Assembly: GCA_900543585.1 (NCBI GenBank) | Contig: UQRP01000018.1 | Coordinates: forward strand, 1 to 47,519 | Direction of reading: 5' to 3' | DNA length: 47,519 nt | Origin: an uncultured Prevotella sp. | Lineage (GTDB): Bacteria; Bacteroidota; Bacteroidia; Bacteroidales; Bacteroidaceae | Part shown: positions 1 to 8,286 of the stretch, one piece after another | How positions within the stretch are numbered: position 1 is the stretch's first letter | Layout of the letters: every line of letters begins with the position of its first letter | Position numbers and translations under genes: made by a program | Notes under the pieces: generated by a model | Told to the model about the DNA's origin: nothing | Seen by the model: only the letters and a program-made list of their open reading frames with translations | Databases searched by the model: none

Positions 1-51
1 TGGGGTGGGCAGGATGGCGGTGTGGAAAGACCTCGGAGAGGTCTCACGTGG
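1..51 (-). repeat. Palindromic repeat, partial copy D (cut by window edge)
   Basis: This is the end of a reverse-oriented copy of the modular repeat also found at 281-430, 34173-34317 and 34925-35073. The 7-bp stem agacctc/gaggtct lies at 28-34 and 38-44 around a GGA loop, followed by the conserved outer edge cacgtgg. The rest of the copy lies outside the window. Confidence 0.75.
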
Positions 52-92
52 AAGGAGGCACGCCGCAGAAGATACAGGAGACGATGGTTAAC

Positions 93-272
93 ATCTCACA
101 TGCATGGCATAATCGGCGAAGCCAACCTTTCGTGTCTTTCTTTTCTATTCTTTCCTTCGTGCTTTTCGTGACTTTCGTGGACAATATATCTCACATGCAT
201 GGCATAATCGGCGAAGCCGAGATTTCGTGTCCTTTCTCCTTCGTGTTTTTCGTGGATTTCGTGGACAATATA
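93..272. repeat. Two-copy direct repeat, noncoding
   Basis: Two near-identical units (93-187 and 188-272) each start with atctcacatgcatggcat and continue into several ttcgtg subrepeats ending in cgtggacaatat. The first 31 bases of the units are identical; the tails differ by small insertions. An 81-codon reading frame crosses both units but is repeat-derived and shows no protein features. The stretch from 1 to 459 contains no gene I can support. Confidence 0.75.
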
Positions 273-280
273 TATGTTTT

Positions 281-430
281 GCTATCCACGTGAGACCTCT
301 TCGAGGTCTTTGCTTGCCGCCATCCTGCTACCCCCAGGTCGCTCGGTGTCGGGAGGCCGCGCTACGCGCGTTCTCCCGACACCTCGACGACCTGGGGTCA
401 TTCAAAGTGTGACCCCTTCGGGGTCAGTGC
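281..430 (+). repeat. Modular palindromic repeat, copy A
   Basis: Three hairpins lie in a row. Hairpin 1 is agacctc-TTC-gaggtct at 293-309. Hairpin 2 is a long nested stem with outer arms 332-341/388-397 and inner arms 345-355/373-383. Hairpin 3 is tgacccc-TTC-ggggtca at 410-426. The same three modules recur in order in the copies at 34173-34317 (reverse) and 34925-35073 (forward). It lies 30 bases past the stop codon of the rhamnosidase gene, so it could also end that transcript. Confidence 0.85.
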
Positions 431-459
431 ACATTCAAGCGGGTATTGCGGTCACGCGA

Positions 460-3400
460 TTACTTTACTATCTCTATTTCGTATTCGCCGGCAGGGAGTT
501 CGATGGACAGCTTGCCATTCGTGACGATCTTCTTCGCCTTTGCCAAAGCCTTGCCGTCGAGGAGGACCTTCTCCACGACCCTACCCTTGGCATCGGTGGT
601 CACGGGGAGGAGGAGGGTGGCGGAGGTGTTGGCAGGCACCGTGCAACGGTAGACGAGACCCTGGGGCGTGTTATGCCAGCAGCTCTCGATGCGACCGTAC
701 ATGGAGTCGTAGTGACCGCGGGCCTCCGTAAGGCCACCCGTGACATCGGGCTCCGGCTGGAGGAAGAAGTGCTTGAAGGCAGGGGCAGCCTCATCGCGGG
801 CGATACCAAGGGAGTGCTGCATGAGCCAGTTGGTGACGGAACCGAAAGCATAGTGGTTGAAGGAGTTCATGCTGTTGTTACCGCCGAAGCCATCTTTCTT
901 GGTGTAGGAGTTCAGACGCTCCCAGATGGTTGTGGCACCCTGCTCCACAGGATAGAGCCAGGAGGGGAAGTTGGTGTTCAGCAGCATACGGTAGGCGACA
1001 TCGCTGTGTCCGGCCTCGGAGAGTGCCTGACTGATCCATGCCGTACCTATGAAGCCTGTCATCAGCGAGTAGGCGGGATAGGTCTTGCCGTTATCACCCG
1101 TGCTCTGACGCTCGACGCTGTTGACGAAGCGGCTGACGAACTTATCTCTGACAGCGGGGTCGATGATGTTGAAGGCGATGGGCAGGGCATAGCTCGTCTG
1201 CGTGTCGATGAGCACACCCTTGCGCTTGGGACCGTCCATGCCGCCGAAGGGGTTCTTCACTTCCTTTCCGAGTCCGGACCCGGTGGTGAGGCCCGTAGCG
1301 GTGTCGATATAATGGGCGTTGATGAAGTCGGCGCGTTGCTTGCGTAGAGCCGAATACGCTGCCACGTCATCGGTCTTGCCCAAGGCACGGGCTGCCTTTA
1401 TCATGATGTCGAGTTCATGGACAAGGTAGCAGTCGAAGAGCAGCGAGTTGTCGTTCTTGTTGACCTCGAAGCCGAGCCAGTCGCCGAGGCCAATGCCGTC
1501 GGTGAAGTTGAAGAAGCCCTGTGCCTTGTCGATATATTTCGTGGTATGGAGCTTGATGAATCGCTTCATGGAAGGATAGTGTGCGGCGAGGGCGTCGACA
1601 TCGCCATACTGCTGGTAGCTCTGCCACGGCATGGTGATACCCACGCTGGCCCAGAGCGGACCACCGAAGCCGCCACCGATGGGCGCAATGGCTGTGTAGT
1701 TGCCGTCGGCGAGCTGTACATCGCGGAGGGCGAGGAGATGCCGGTTGAGGAACTCGGCACCCTGGAACATATACGACATCGTGGGTGAGAAGACGCTGAG
1801 GTCACCACTCCACCCCATACGCTCGTTGCGCTGCGGGCAGTCGGTGGGCACAGAGAAGACATTGGCGAGCGTCGACCACTGCACGTTCTTGAAGAAGCGG
1901 TTCACATCTTTATTATTCGTCTCATACCCTGCCGTGAGGCTGTCGACACTGCTCAGCACGACACCCTTGACGGCCGAGGCGGGGAGGGCAGCGGGGATGC
2001 CCGTAATCTCCACATAGCGGTAGCCATGGTAGGTATAGCGCGGATGGAAGGTCTCGGTGCCTCCTTTGGCGACATAGATATCCTGCTCCATGGCGGCGCG
2101 CTGGTTCTCCATCATCACCATGCCCACATTATTCTTATACTCCGGCAGGTCGGGATAGGTGACCTCGGCATAGCGCATATAGACCTTTGTACCGGGCTGC
2201 AAACCAGAGAAGGTGATGTCGGGTACGCCAGCCATGTTCTGTCCCATGTCATAGACATAGACGCCGGGGCGCACCTCCTTGACGGTCTGAGCCGTGAGGG
2301 TGGTGAAGGGTCGCACGGGTTGCCCTATCTGCGAGACAAGGGTAAAATGTGAGTAGTCGTCGGTACTGGGCCATGCGAAGAATCCCGTCGGCTTCTCATG
2401 GCTGATGACGCCTTCGAGGGGCATCTCGTCCGCCTGCTGCCATTTTGAGGCATCGAAACCGGGCTGGGAGAAGTCGGCGACGGCAGCCTCCCGCGTGGCG
2501 TCGTAGACCTCGCCCTGGAAGATGGAGGCCAAGCGCACGGGACCCTCGGCGGTATAGCGCCAGGTAGCGGGGTCGGTGACGATGCGTTCCTGCGAGCCGT
2601 CGTCGTAGGTGATGACGAGCTGGGCAAGGAGCGACTGGCGGTCGCCGAAGTAGTTCCAGTTCTCCGGCGTGAAGGTGATGAAGCCGCTCCACCAGCCTTC
2701 GTTGAGCTGTGCGCCGATGGCGTTACGGCCGTCGCGCAGCAGTGACGTGACATCGTAGGTCTGGTAGAAGAGGGTCTTGTTGTACTGTGTCAGTCCGGGG
2801 TTGAGATAGTCGTTGCTGACGCGCTGTCCGTTGATGAACATATCGTAGATGCCGCGTGCCGTGGCATAGAGTCGCGCCGAGGCAATGGCCTTGCCGTTGG
2901 TGGCAAACTCCGTGCGCAGCAGTGGCGCGCCCTGAGCCTTCGGGGTGAGGAAGACGGTCTGCCCCGAGACGGTGAGGCCGTCGGCAACCTGTGCGATGGT
3001 ATGGCGCGGCAGGCGGTAGTTCTGCACGTCGGCGGAGACGGTGGCCTTCTGGCCGGCAGGGACAGAGAAGCCCATATCGCCGACGACGGGGAAGGCGATA
3101 TAGTCGCCACCCTTGCCCATGGGGTTGAGGTTGAGGCCCGTGATGACGGCGTTGTCACCGTCGACACTGATGTTCGTGGTGCCGCAGACAGAGGTCAGCG
3201 TGAGGGTATGGGGCGCGTAGCAGTTGGCCTTGTTGATGACGGCCGTAGAGACCTTCTTCGAATCGAAGGGGATGTCGGCACGGTCGCGCTGGGTGTAGCC
3301 CACACGGTAGACATCGACAGTGGCGCTGTCGCCCTTGAAGAGCGGGGCGATGTTCAGCACCACCTTGATATAGGAAGCATCCTTGGCGTTGGCCATGCCG

Positions 3401-3975
3401 AGGATATTCTTGTTCTTATCCATGAGCCGGAGATCGTTGGCACCATAGAGGAGAGCCGCCTCGCGACTTTTCGTCTTTTTGTCGAGGCTCACGGTGAAGT
3501 TCAGGCGGAAGACGGGGAGGTACTGGCCGTAGAAGGAGTAGACGTCGTTGGCCCCTATCCATTTCGCCCCACCCCATGCGGCCGCCTTGTCGGAGGTCGT
3601 CATGAGGCCGGTCTCGAACCACGATGTCGCCGACTCCACTTCCGGCGTCTTGCCGTTGCCGTAGACGGTCACCGTCCAGGTGTAGCGTGTGGAAGGTTGG
3701 AGGGCCTTACCGCCGTAGTGGATACCCACGGAGGCGGAAGAGGCAACGCGGCCGGAGTTCCAGACCTCGTTGCCAGAGGCATCGCTGACGGTGATGGCGT
3801 AGGCTGTCTGTGCCGCCCCACGCGTCTTACTGTCCATCTGCCAGGAGAAGCGCGGTGTGGCGACATCGAGACCTAACGGATGGGAGGTGTATTCTACCCG
3901 AAGATTAGCGACATTGAAAGCATGGCACAGCGCCGAGGTGACGAGGGCCATAGCCATTAGCAGTATCTTTCTCAT
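460..3975 (-). CDS. GH78 alpha-L-rhamnosidase, secreted
   Basis: This predicted exo-alpha-L-rhamnosidase removes terminal rhamnose from glycosides or polysaccharides. The 1171-residue protein starts with a signal peptide ending near ALCHA. An Fn3-like N-terminal domain (about 25-115) carries the phrase FSWQMDSK. The GH78 signature VPTDCPQRNERMGWSGD (about 707-725) holds the acidic residues of the (alpha/alpha)6 barrel active site, and a Trp-Glu pair near residue 1018 matches the usual catalytic-base region. The C-terminal beta-sandwich follows. The protein is longer than many GH78 enzymes because of an extra segment of roughly 200 residues (about 140-370), perhaps a carbohydrate-binding insert that I cannot name. 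A TATCTTTG box lies 27 bases upstream, so it probably has its own promoter, separate from the regulator gene upstream. Family assignment is firm; the substrate is inferred. Confidence 0.95.
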   Translation of the reverse strand: MRKILLMAMALVTSALCHAFNVANLRVEYTSHPLGLDVATPRFSWQMDSKTRGAAQTAYAITVSDASGNEVWNSGRVASSASVGIHYGGKALQPSTRYTWTVTVYGNGKTPEVESATSWFETGLMTTSDKAAAWGGAKWIGANDVYSFYGQYLPVFRLNFTVSLDKKTKSREAALLYGANDLRLMDKNKNILGMANAKDASYIKVVLNIAPLFKGDSATVDVYRVGYTQRDRADIPFDSKKVSTAVINKANCYAPHTLTLTSVCGTTNISVDGDNAVITGLNLNPMGKGGDYIAFPVVGDMGFSVPAGQKATVSADVQNYRLPRHTIAQVADGLTVSGQTVFLTPKAQGAPLLRTEFATNGKAIASARLYATARGIYDMFINGQRVSNDYLNPGLTQYNKTLFYQTYDVTSLLRDGRNAIGAQLNEGWWSGFITFTPENWNYFGDRQSLLAQLVITYDDGSQERIVTDPATWRYTAEGPVRLASIFQGEVYDATREAAVADFSQPGFDASKWQQADEMPLEGVISHEKPTGFFAWPSTDDYSHFTLVSQIGQPVRPFTTLTAQTVKEVRPGVYVYDMGQNMAGVPDITFSGLQPGTKVYMRYAEVTYPDLPEYKNNVGMVMMENQRAAMEQDIYVAKGGTETFHPRYTYHGYRYVEITGIPAALPASAVKGVVLSSVDSLTAGYETNNKDVNRFFKNVQWSTLANVFSVPTDCPQRNERMGWSGDLSVFSPTMSYMFQGAEFLNRHLLALRDVQLADGNYTAIAPIGGGFGGPLWASVGITMPWQSYQQYGDVDALAAHYPSMKRFIKLHTTKYIDKAQGFFNFTDGIGLGDWLGFEVNKNDNSLLFDCYLVHELDIMIKAARALGKTDDVAAYSALRKQRADFINAHYIDTATGLTTGSGLGKEVKNPFGGMDGPKRKGVLIDTQTSYALPIAFNIIDPAVRDKFVSRFVNSVERQSTGDNGKTYPAYSLMTGFIGTAWISQALSEAGHSDVAYRMLLNTNFPSWLYPVEQGATTIWERLNSYTKKDGFGGNNSMNSFNHYAFGSVTNWLMQHSLGIARDEAAPAFKHFFLQPEPDVTGGLTEARGHYDSMYGRIESCWHNTPQGLVYRCTVPANTSATLLLPVTTDAKGRVVEKVLLDGKALAKAKKIVTNGKLSIELPAGEYEIEIVK

Positions 3976-4001
3976 AGTTGGTTTGGATTGGATTCTGAGT
4001 G

Positions 4002-4009
4002 CAAAGATA
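4002..4009 (-). promoter_or_regulatory. Bacteroidota -7 box for the rhamnosidase gene
   Basis: Read on the minus strand, the sequence is TATCTTTG, a match to the TAnnTTTG consensus. It implies a leader of about 20 nt before the ATG at 3975. I see no clear TTTG -33 box 19-21 bases upstream, so the gene may need an activator. Confidence 0.5.
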
Positions 4010-4076
4010 GCCCATTATCCTTGCACAGAGATTAGTTTTTTGATATTTGACCTTAGATTTTTGAGAAAGGAGGGAA

Positions 4077-4106
4077 GGAAGCCATCCGGACTTCTGGATG
4101 GCTTCC
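4077..4106 (-). terminator. Hairpin after the regulator gene, possible terminator
   Basis: An 11-bp perfect stem (ggaagccatcc/ggatggcttcc) with an 8-nt loop lies 30 bases past the regulator stop codon. On the minus strand it is followed by a pyrimidine-rich tract rather than a pure U run. It is part of a threefold imperfect repeat of cttccggacttc (4081-4138), the last unit of which runs into the stop codon. Confidence 0.5.
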
Positions 4107-4135
4107 GGACTTCCGAATAGCTTCCGGACTTCACA

Positions 4136-5791
4136 TCATCCTTCCGACCTTCTATAGCTGAACTTCCTCATCACATCGTCGTCGAACTGCTTCTCGTCGC
4201 CGAGGGCACAGCGGCGCATCTTCAGACGGTAGTTGTAGACGGTCTGGGAAGAGAGGTGGAGGAAGTCGGCGATGCCCACACTGTCGGTGACGCCGAGGAC
4301 GAGGAGGGCGTAGATGCGCAGGGGCGTGGAGAGCTCTGTCTGCTTCTCGTCGTAACGGAACTCCGGCCGCACGAGGCTGTTCATGCGCTGGATGAAGTCA
4401 GGGTACATGGCCAAGAAGGCATGGTCGAAATGCGTATAGAAATATTTCAGCTGTCCGTCGATGACGGTATTGGAGTCGAGAAGTCGGATGGCCTTGCGCA
4501 CGTTGTTGGACTTGAGCATATTGTACAGCTCCACATGCTCGCTCTTCTCATGGGTGATATAAGTTGAGACGAGGTGGTAGACATTGGCGAAGTCCTTCCG
4601 GTAGGCGGCAATACGGTCCGAGAGCCGTGAGTTGGCCGCACGCAGCTCCTCCGTCATCTGCTTCTGCTGATCCATGAGCTCGCTCTGCTTGTTGTGCATG
4701 TCGCGCAGGGCATCGAGCGACCGCTTCACCTTCCGTCCGCGGGCTGAGGCAAGGCGCCCTAAGACAATGCTCACCACGAGGGCCACAAAGAAGAAGACGG
4801 CGACGACGATGATGACCGTCATCTGCCGCGACCGCTCCTTGTTGAGCTGGCTGTTGATACGGTCCTGGATGGCCACGACCTTCAGCGCCCGCAACATGTC
4901 ATGGTAGCGCTTGATGTTATCGGAGCAGACCTGGATATAGTTCGACGACCGTTTGAGGTCGTACTCCAAGAGTGGCGTCTGGAGAAGCATGAGCAGCGAC
5001 GACACCTCGGTATTGCCCAAGAGCATGTCGTTGACAGCGGAGAGGATGAGGTTCTCGTAGAAGCCGTTCTCATTCCCCTTACGCCGTTCATCAAATGCCA
5101 GCGCAAAATAGAGGTTGGCAACCAAGAATGATGGTTTGTTGAGCATCCGCAGCGCCTGGTTGATTCGTCGTTTGTCACCTTTACCAGTGCAGACAGCCTG
5201 ATAGAAGAGATACTCCGGACTGCCGTTGACGAGATATTGCGAATAGGTGCCCCACGCCGCCTTCGCATCCTGTGCAGGCACAGTAAAATCATTCTGCTGG
5301 CTGACGCGCATATAGAAGTCGAGGAGATGGTCGGCATAGCGGCTGCGATAGACGGCGGGAACAGCGTTGATGTCGCCGATGCTGTTGATGACCTCATAGC
5401 CTTTGCCCAGCAGTCCCTGCCGGGTGTAGGCCCTGAGGAGGCAGAACTTTGCCGTGAGGATGAGGGCGGGCTGCCCGGTATGCTCGGCGGCCACAATGCT
5501 TCTTTTGGCATAGGCCAGCGCCGAGTCGCCATTGAAATGGAGGTATTCCTGAAAGATCTGCTCGTATTTGGCCACCAAGGCCCCGTCGTTGGGCAGGTCG
5601 GTGATGCCACGCTTGAGGTCGTCGATGACCTGCTGCTTCTTGGCGAGGGCTGTCTGGCGACGCGCCACAGCGTCGTCGAGGCTGTCGAGGAGCTGCCGCA
5701 GCTCGTGGCTGAAGGCAAACGACGAAAGGGGGCAGAGAGCCATGAGGAGCATGGCCGTTCTAAGGATGAAACGCTCTTTTAGACTGGTCAT
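4136..5791 (-). CDS. DUF6377-type membrane-anchored HTH regulator
   Basis: This is a predicted transcriptional regulator of the neighbouring glycoside-degradation genes. The 551-residue protein has an N-terminal signal or membrane segment, an alpha-helical TPR-like sensor region (about 30-300), a strong transmembrane helix (about 325-345), a heptad-like coiled coil (about 350-405), and a C-terminal helix-turn-helix with the phrase LHLSSQTVYNYRLKMRR near 510-530. Membrane-tethered sensor plus cytoplasmic HTH is the SusR-like layout used in Bacteroidota polysaccharide loci. I prefer the ATG at 5791 over an in-frame TTG at 5806: a canonical promoter at 5820-5850 would start transcription near 5813, leaving too little leader for the TTG. 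It lies between the rhamnosidase and the GH3 gene, on their strand. The DUF6377 label is from memory of the family; the ligand is unknown. Confidence 0.85.
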   Translation of the reverse strand: MTSLKERFILRTAMLLMALCPLSSFAFSHELRQLLDSLDDAVARRQTALAKKQQVIDDLKRGITDLPNDGALVAKYEQIFQEYLHFNGDSALAYAKRSIVAAEHTGQPALILTAKFCLLRAYTRQGLLGKGYEVINSIGDINAVPAVYRSRYADHLLDFYMRVSQQNDFTVPAQDAKAAWGTYSQYLVNGSPEYLFYQAVCTGKGDKRRINQALRMLNKPSFLVANLYFALAFDERRKGNENGFYENLILSAVNDMLLGNTEVSSLLMLLQTPLLEYDLKRSSNYIQVCSDNIKRYHDMLRALKVVAIQDRINSQLNKERSRQMTVIIVVAVFFFVALVVSIVLGRLASARGRKVKRSLDALRDMHNKQSELMDQQKQMTEELRAANSRLSDRIAAYRKDFANVYHLVSTYITHEKSEHVELYNMLKSNNVRKAIRLLDSNTVIDGQLKYFYTHFDHAFLAMYPDFIQRMNSLVRPEFRYDEKQTELSTPLRIYALLVLGVTDSVGIADFLHLSSQTVYNYRLKMRRCALGDEKQFDDDVMRKFSYRRSEG

Positions 5792-5819
5792 AATCGGTAT
5801 TCGCAATAAATCTCATGCG

Positions 5820-5850
5820 CAAAGATAAGAAAAATATCCTTGCGCACAAA
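5820..5850 (-). promoter_or_regulatory. Promoter of the DUF6377 regulator gene
   Basis: On the minus strand there is TTTG (5847-5850), a 19-base gap, then TATCTTTG (5820-5827). This matches the Bacteroidota primary sigma-factor consensus in both boxes and spacing. The predicted start is near 5813, about 20 bases before the ATG at 5791. Confidence 0.75.
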
Positions 5851-5897
5851 GATTTCAGTCGGAATCCTTTCCCTTTAGGTTATCTTTCCCACTTTCA

Positions 5898-5927
5898 GGA
5901 CAGCGTCCGTACTGTCGGGCGCTGTCC
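5898..5927 (-). terminator. Hairpin after GH3 gene, weak terminator candidate
   Basis: An 8-bp stem (ggacagcg/cgctgtcc) with a 14-nt loop lies 20 bases past the GH3 stop codon at 5947. No U tract follows on the minus strand, so termination is only a suggestion. Confidence 0.35.
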
Positions 5928-5946
5928 CGGAATCGCTCGGGCAAGG

Positions 5947-8265
5947 TTATTTATAAGCCTTCACCCGACTGTCGTTGATGACGCCGCCCCATTTCAGTCC
6001 AAAGGCGAAGTCATACTTGTTACCGTCAGCGTCGGTGAAGGGTATCATGTCACGGGGCTTGTCCTCGCTCTGTGTCTCCACCGTCTTCATATCCTTCGGC
6101 AGCTGGCAGGGGAGGAGTCCGGAGGGCTCGTACTTACCGCTGACGAGGTCGAGGAAGGGCTGGTTGCTGGTGCCAAAGCTCACGAGGATGGCATCGGCAT
6201 ACGGCTCAAACTCGGCGAGGATGGCGGGGCGAGAGAGTGTCAGGGCCACGATGACGGGCTTGCCACCCATCTGCTTCTTGGTGTTGATGACGAGGGTCAT
6301 GTCGTCCTTGTTGGCTGTCTTCACCGTCTTACCTTTATAGGAACGGTTGGTGAAAGCCTCCTTGGGGTCACCACCGGCGATACTCGTGGCACGGGCGTCG
6401 GTAGCCGTGTAATCGTTATACTGCAAGCTGATAGGCACATAGCCGTTGCCACCCTTCTCGACGTCGGCAGCGTCATAGCCCGGACCGCTCATCGGGCCCT
6501 GGATGAAGCAGAGGGCGAAGTCGGCATCGGCGGGATCGTTGACGACGGTATAGTATTTCTTCACCACGTCGAGGTTGACGGGATAGTCCCAGTAGTCCTT
6601 GGTGGCGTTGCCGAAGAAGTCGACGACAGAGGGGAAGTGGCGCTTGGGGATGTAGACCTTCAGCTTCGAATCCTTGAGAGGCAGCACGTTGGCATGGTTC
6701 TTCACCATGACAATGCTCTTGATCTGTGCGTCATAGCCCTTGGCCATGAAGTCAGTGCATCCCACTGTCTTCTGGCTCTCGGCGGGGTCGAGGTAGGGGT
6801 TCTCGAAGAGTCCTGTCTCGAACATCGGGAGCAGCAGGCGTCGTGCGGAGTCGTGGATGCGGGCTTTCCAGGCCTTCTGTCCAAACTCCTTATATCCCAT
6901 CTGGAAGGCTTCGAGGACGGGACCCTTGTCGTTGTTGCCGCCGAACTGGTCGACGCCGGCCTTGAGAATCTCATAGTGGCGCTGCGGCACGGTGAGGGTC
7001 TCCACACCCCAGCACTTTCCGTCGAAGGAGTCGATGGCCTTGTTGTCGGCCGTCACCATCCAGTCGGTGCAGACGATGCCGTCAAACTTGTACTTGTTGC
7101 GCAGCAGATCGGTGACGATATACTTCGAGAAGCTCTCACCGACATTCTTCCCGGAGGGGTCGATGCCATAAGAGACATTGTAGAAGGTCATCACAGAACC
7201 GGCGCTCTTCGTAGGTCCGTCGAGGTGGAAAGCGCCCTTGGTGAAGCCCTCCATCTCCTGGTTGAAGCCCTTGGTGGGATAGATGGCGTACTTACCGTAG
7301 TTGTAGTGGCTGTCGCGTCCGCCCTCAAGGGTACCGCCACCGGGCCAGTGCTTGGCCATGGCGACGACGGAGTTGTAGCCCCATCCGTCTTTTATCTCAG
7401 CGTCGCCCTTGGAGGTCTGGAAGCCGTCGATATACGCCTTGCCGAGGTCGGCGACGAGCTTCGGGTCCTCACCGAAGGTGCCGGTGAAGCGTGTCCAGCG
7501 TGGTTCCATGGAGATGTCGACCTGCGGTGAGAGGGCCGTGGTGATGCCTAAGGCACGGTATTCCTTGGCAGCTATCTCACCAAACTCCTTGACGAGCTCG
7601 GGCGAGAAGGTGGCGGCAAGCCCCAAGGCCGTGGGCCACTGTGAGATGTCACCACCGGCACCGTAGTTGTATTCGGCGTTGGCAGAGGTCTCGTGGCGCG
7701 GGTCGGAGGAGTTGTTGGCGGGGATGCCGTGGCCGAAGCTCTCGCAGTAAGCCTGCAGGTTGTTGCTCCACTCGGCAGCGACCTGGGCGTTGGGGACCTT
7801 GGTGACGAGGACAGCGCGCAGGTTGTCGTCCTTGAGGAACTTCTTCTGCACGTCGCTCAGGTCACTGGCCTTGGCACCACTCTCGGCAAAGGGCTTGCCG
7901 TTGTAGGTGGAGGCGCCATAGCCCTGGGCGGGAGCGGGAATCTGCTGATGGGCGGAATAGAGCATCAGACCGGCTATCTCCTCGTCGCTGAGCTGGGCGG
8001 CGAGGTCGGCGGCGCGCTCGGTGAAGGACAGGCGCCAGTCCTCGTATTTGTCGAGTTTGCCGTTGCGGTTGAGGTCCTTGAACTTGAAGCCGTCCTTCTC
8101 GATGAGCTTCACGCCCGACGTAGGGCTATAGCCTAAGGTGGGACCGTTCTTCTGCTTGAGAAGGTTGTACTGCCCCATCTTCATCTCTTCAAACTTTTGG
8201 CCCTGCTGGCATCCGGCGAGGAGCAACAAGACACCGGCAGCAAGGGATAATGTCGTTACTTTCAT
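5947..8265 (-). CDS. GH3 beta-glycosidase lipoprotein
   Basis: This is a predicted beta-glucosidase or related exo-beta-glycosidase. The 772-residue protein starts with a lipoprotein signal (LLLLAGC, Cys near 19). A short Ca-binding-like motif DLNRNGKLDKYEDW follows near residue 65-80. The GH3 TIM-barrel contains KHWPGGGTLEGGRDSH and then GIVCTDW, whose Asp (about 401) is the expected nucleophile. The C-terminal alpha/beta sandwich contains KNHANVLPL and the stretch around GFGLKWG. It lacks the Fn3-like tail present in the other GH3 of this locus (16974-19313), so the two belong to different subgroups and probably differ in specificity. The gene starts only 21 bases after the nucleoside-hydrolase-like gene stops, so the two are very likely cotranscribed. 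Linkage specificity cannot be read from sequence alone. Confidence 0.93.
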   Translation of the reverse strand: MKVTTLSLAAGVLLLLAGCQQGQKFEEMKMGQYNLLKQKNGPTLGYSPTSGVKLIEKDGFKFKDLNRNGKLDKYEDWRLSFTERAADLAAQLSDEEIAGLMLYSAHQQIPAPAQGYGASTYNGKPFAESGAKASDLSDVQKKFLKDDNLRAVLVTKVPNAQVAAEWSNNLQAYCESFGHGIPANNSSDPRHETSANAEYNYGAGGDISQWPTALGLAATFSPELVKEFGEIAAKEYRALGITTALSPQVDISMEPRWTRFTGTFGEDPKLVADLGKAYIDGFQTSKGDAEIKDGWGYNSVVAMAKHWPGGGTLEGGRDSHYNYGKYAIYPTKGFNQEMEGFTKGAFHLDGPTKSAGSVMTFYNVSYGIDPSGKNVGESFSKYIVTDLLRNKYKFDGIVCTDWMVTADNKAIDSFDGKCWGVETLTVPQRHYEILKAGVDQFGGNNDKGPVLEAFQMGYKEFGQKAWKARIHDSARRLLLPMFETGLFENPYLDPAESQKTVGCTDFMAKGYDAQIKSIVMVKNHANVLPLKDSKLKVYIPKRHFPSVVDFFGNATKDYWDYPVNLDVVKKYYTVVNDPADADFALCFIQGPMSGPGYDAADVEKGGNGYVPISLQYNDYTATDARATSIAGGDPKEAFTNRSYKGKTVKTANKDDMTLVINTKKQMGGKPVIVALTLSRPAILAEFEPYADAILVSFGTSNQPFLDLVSGKYEPSGLLPCQLPKDMKTVETQSEDKPRDMIPFTDADGNKYDFAFGLKWGGVINDSRVKAYK

Positions 8266-8286
8266 ATAGCGTTGTCTTTAGATTAA

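Noticed and set aside
48..293. 81-codon frame at the left edge
   Set aside because: It runs through the two-copy direct repeat, and the protein repeats itself for that reason only.
274..1347. Long plus-strand reading frame opposite the rhamnosidase gene
   Set aside because: It is antisense to a secure GH78 gene, begins in the palindromic repeat and has no recognisable domain. High GC at third codon positions produces such mirror frames.
5792..5806. TTG start five codons upstream for the regulator
   Set aside because: The promoter at 5820-5850 would leave only about 7 bases of leader, and TTG starts are rare in this group.
5815..7530. 571-codon plus-strand frame opposite the GH3 gene
   Set aside because: Antisense to a gene with clear GH3 motifs; composition rich in Val, Gly, Asp and Glu, as expected from a reverse-frame artefact.
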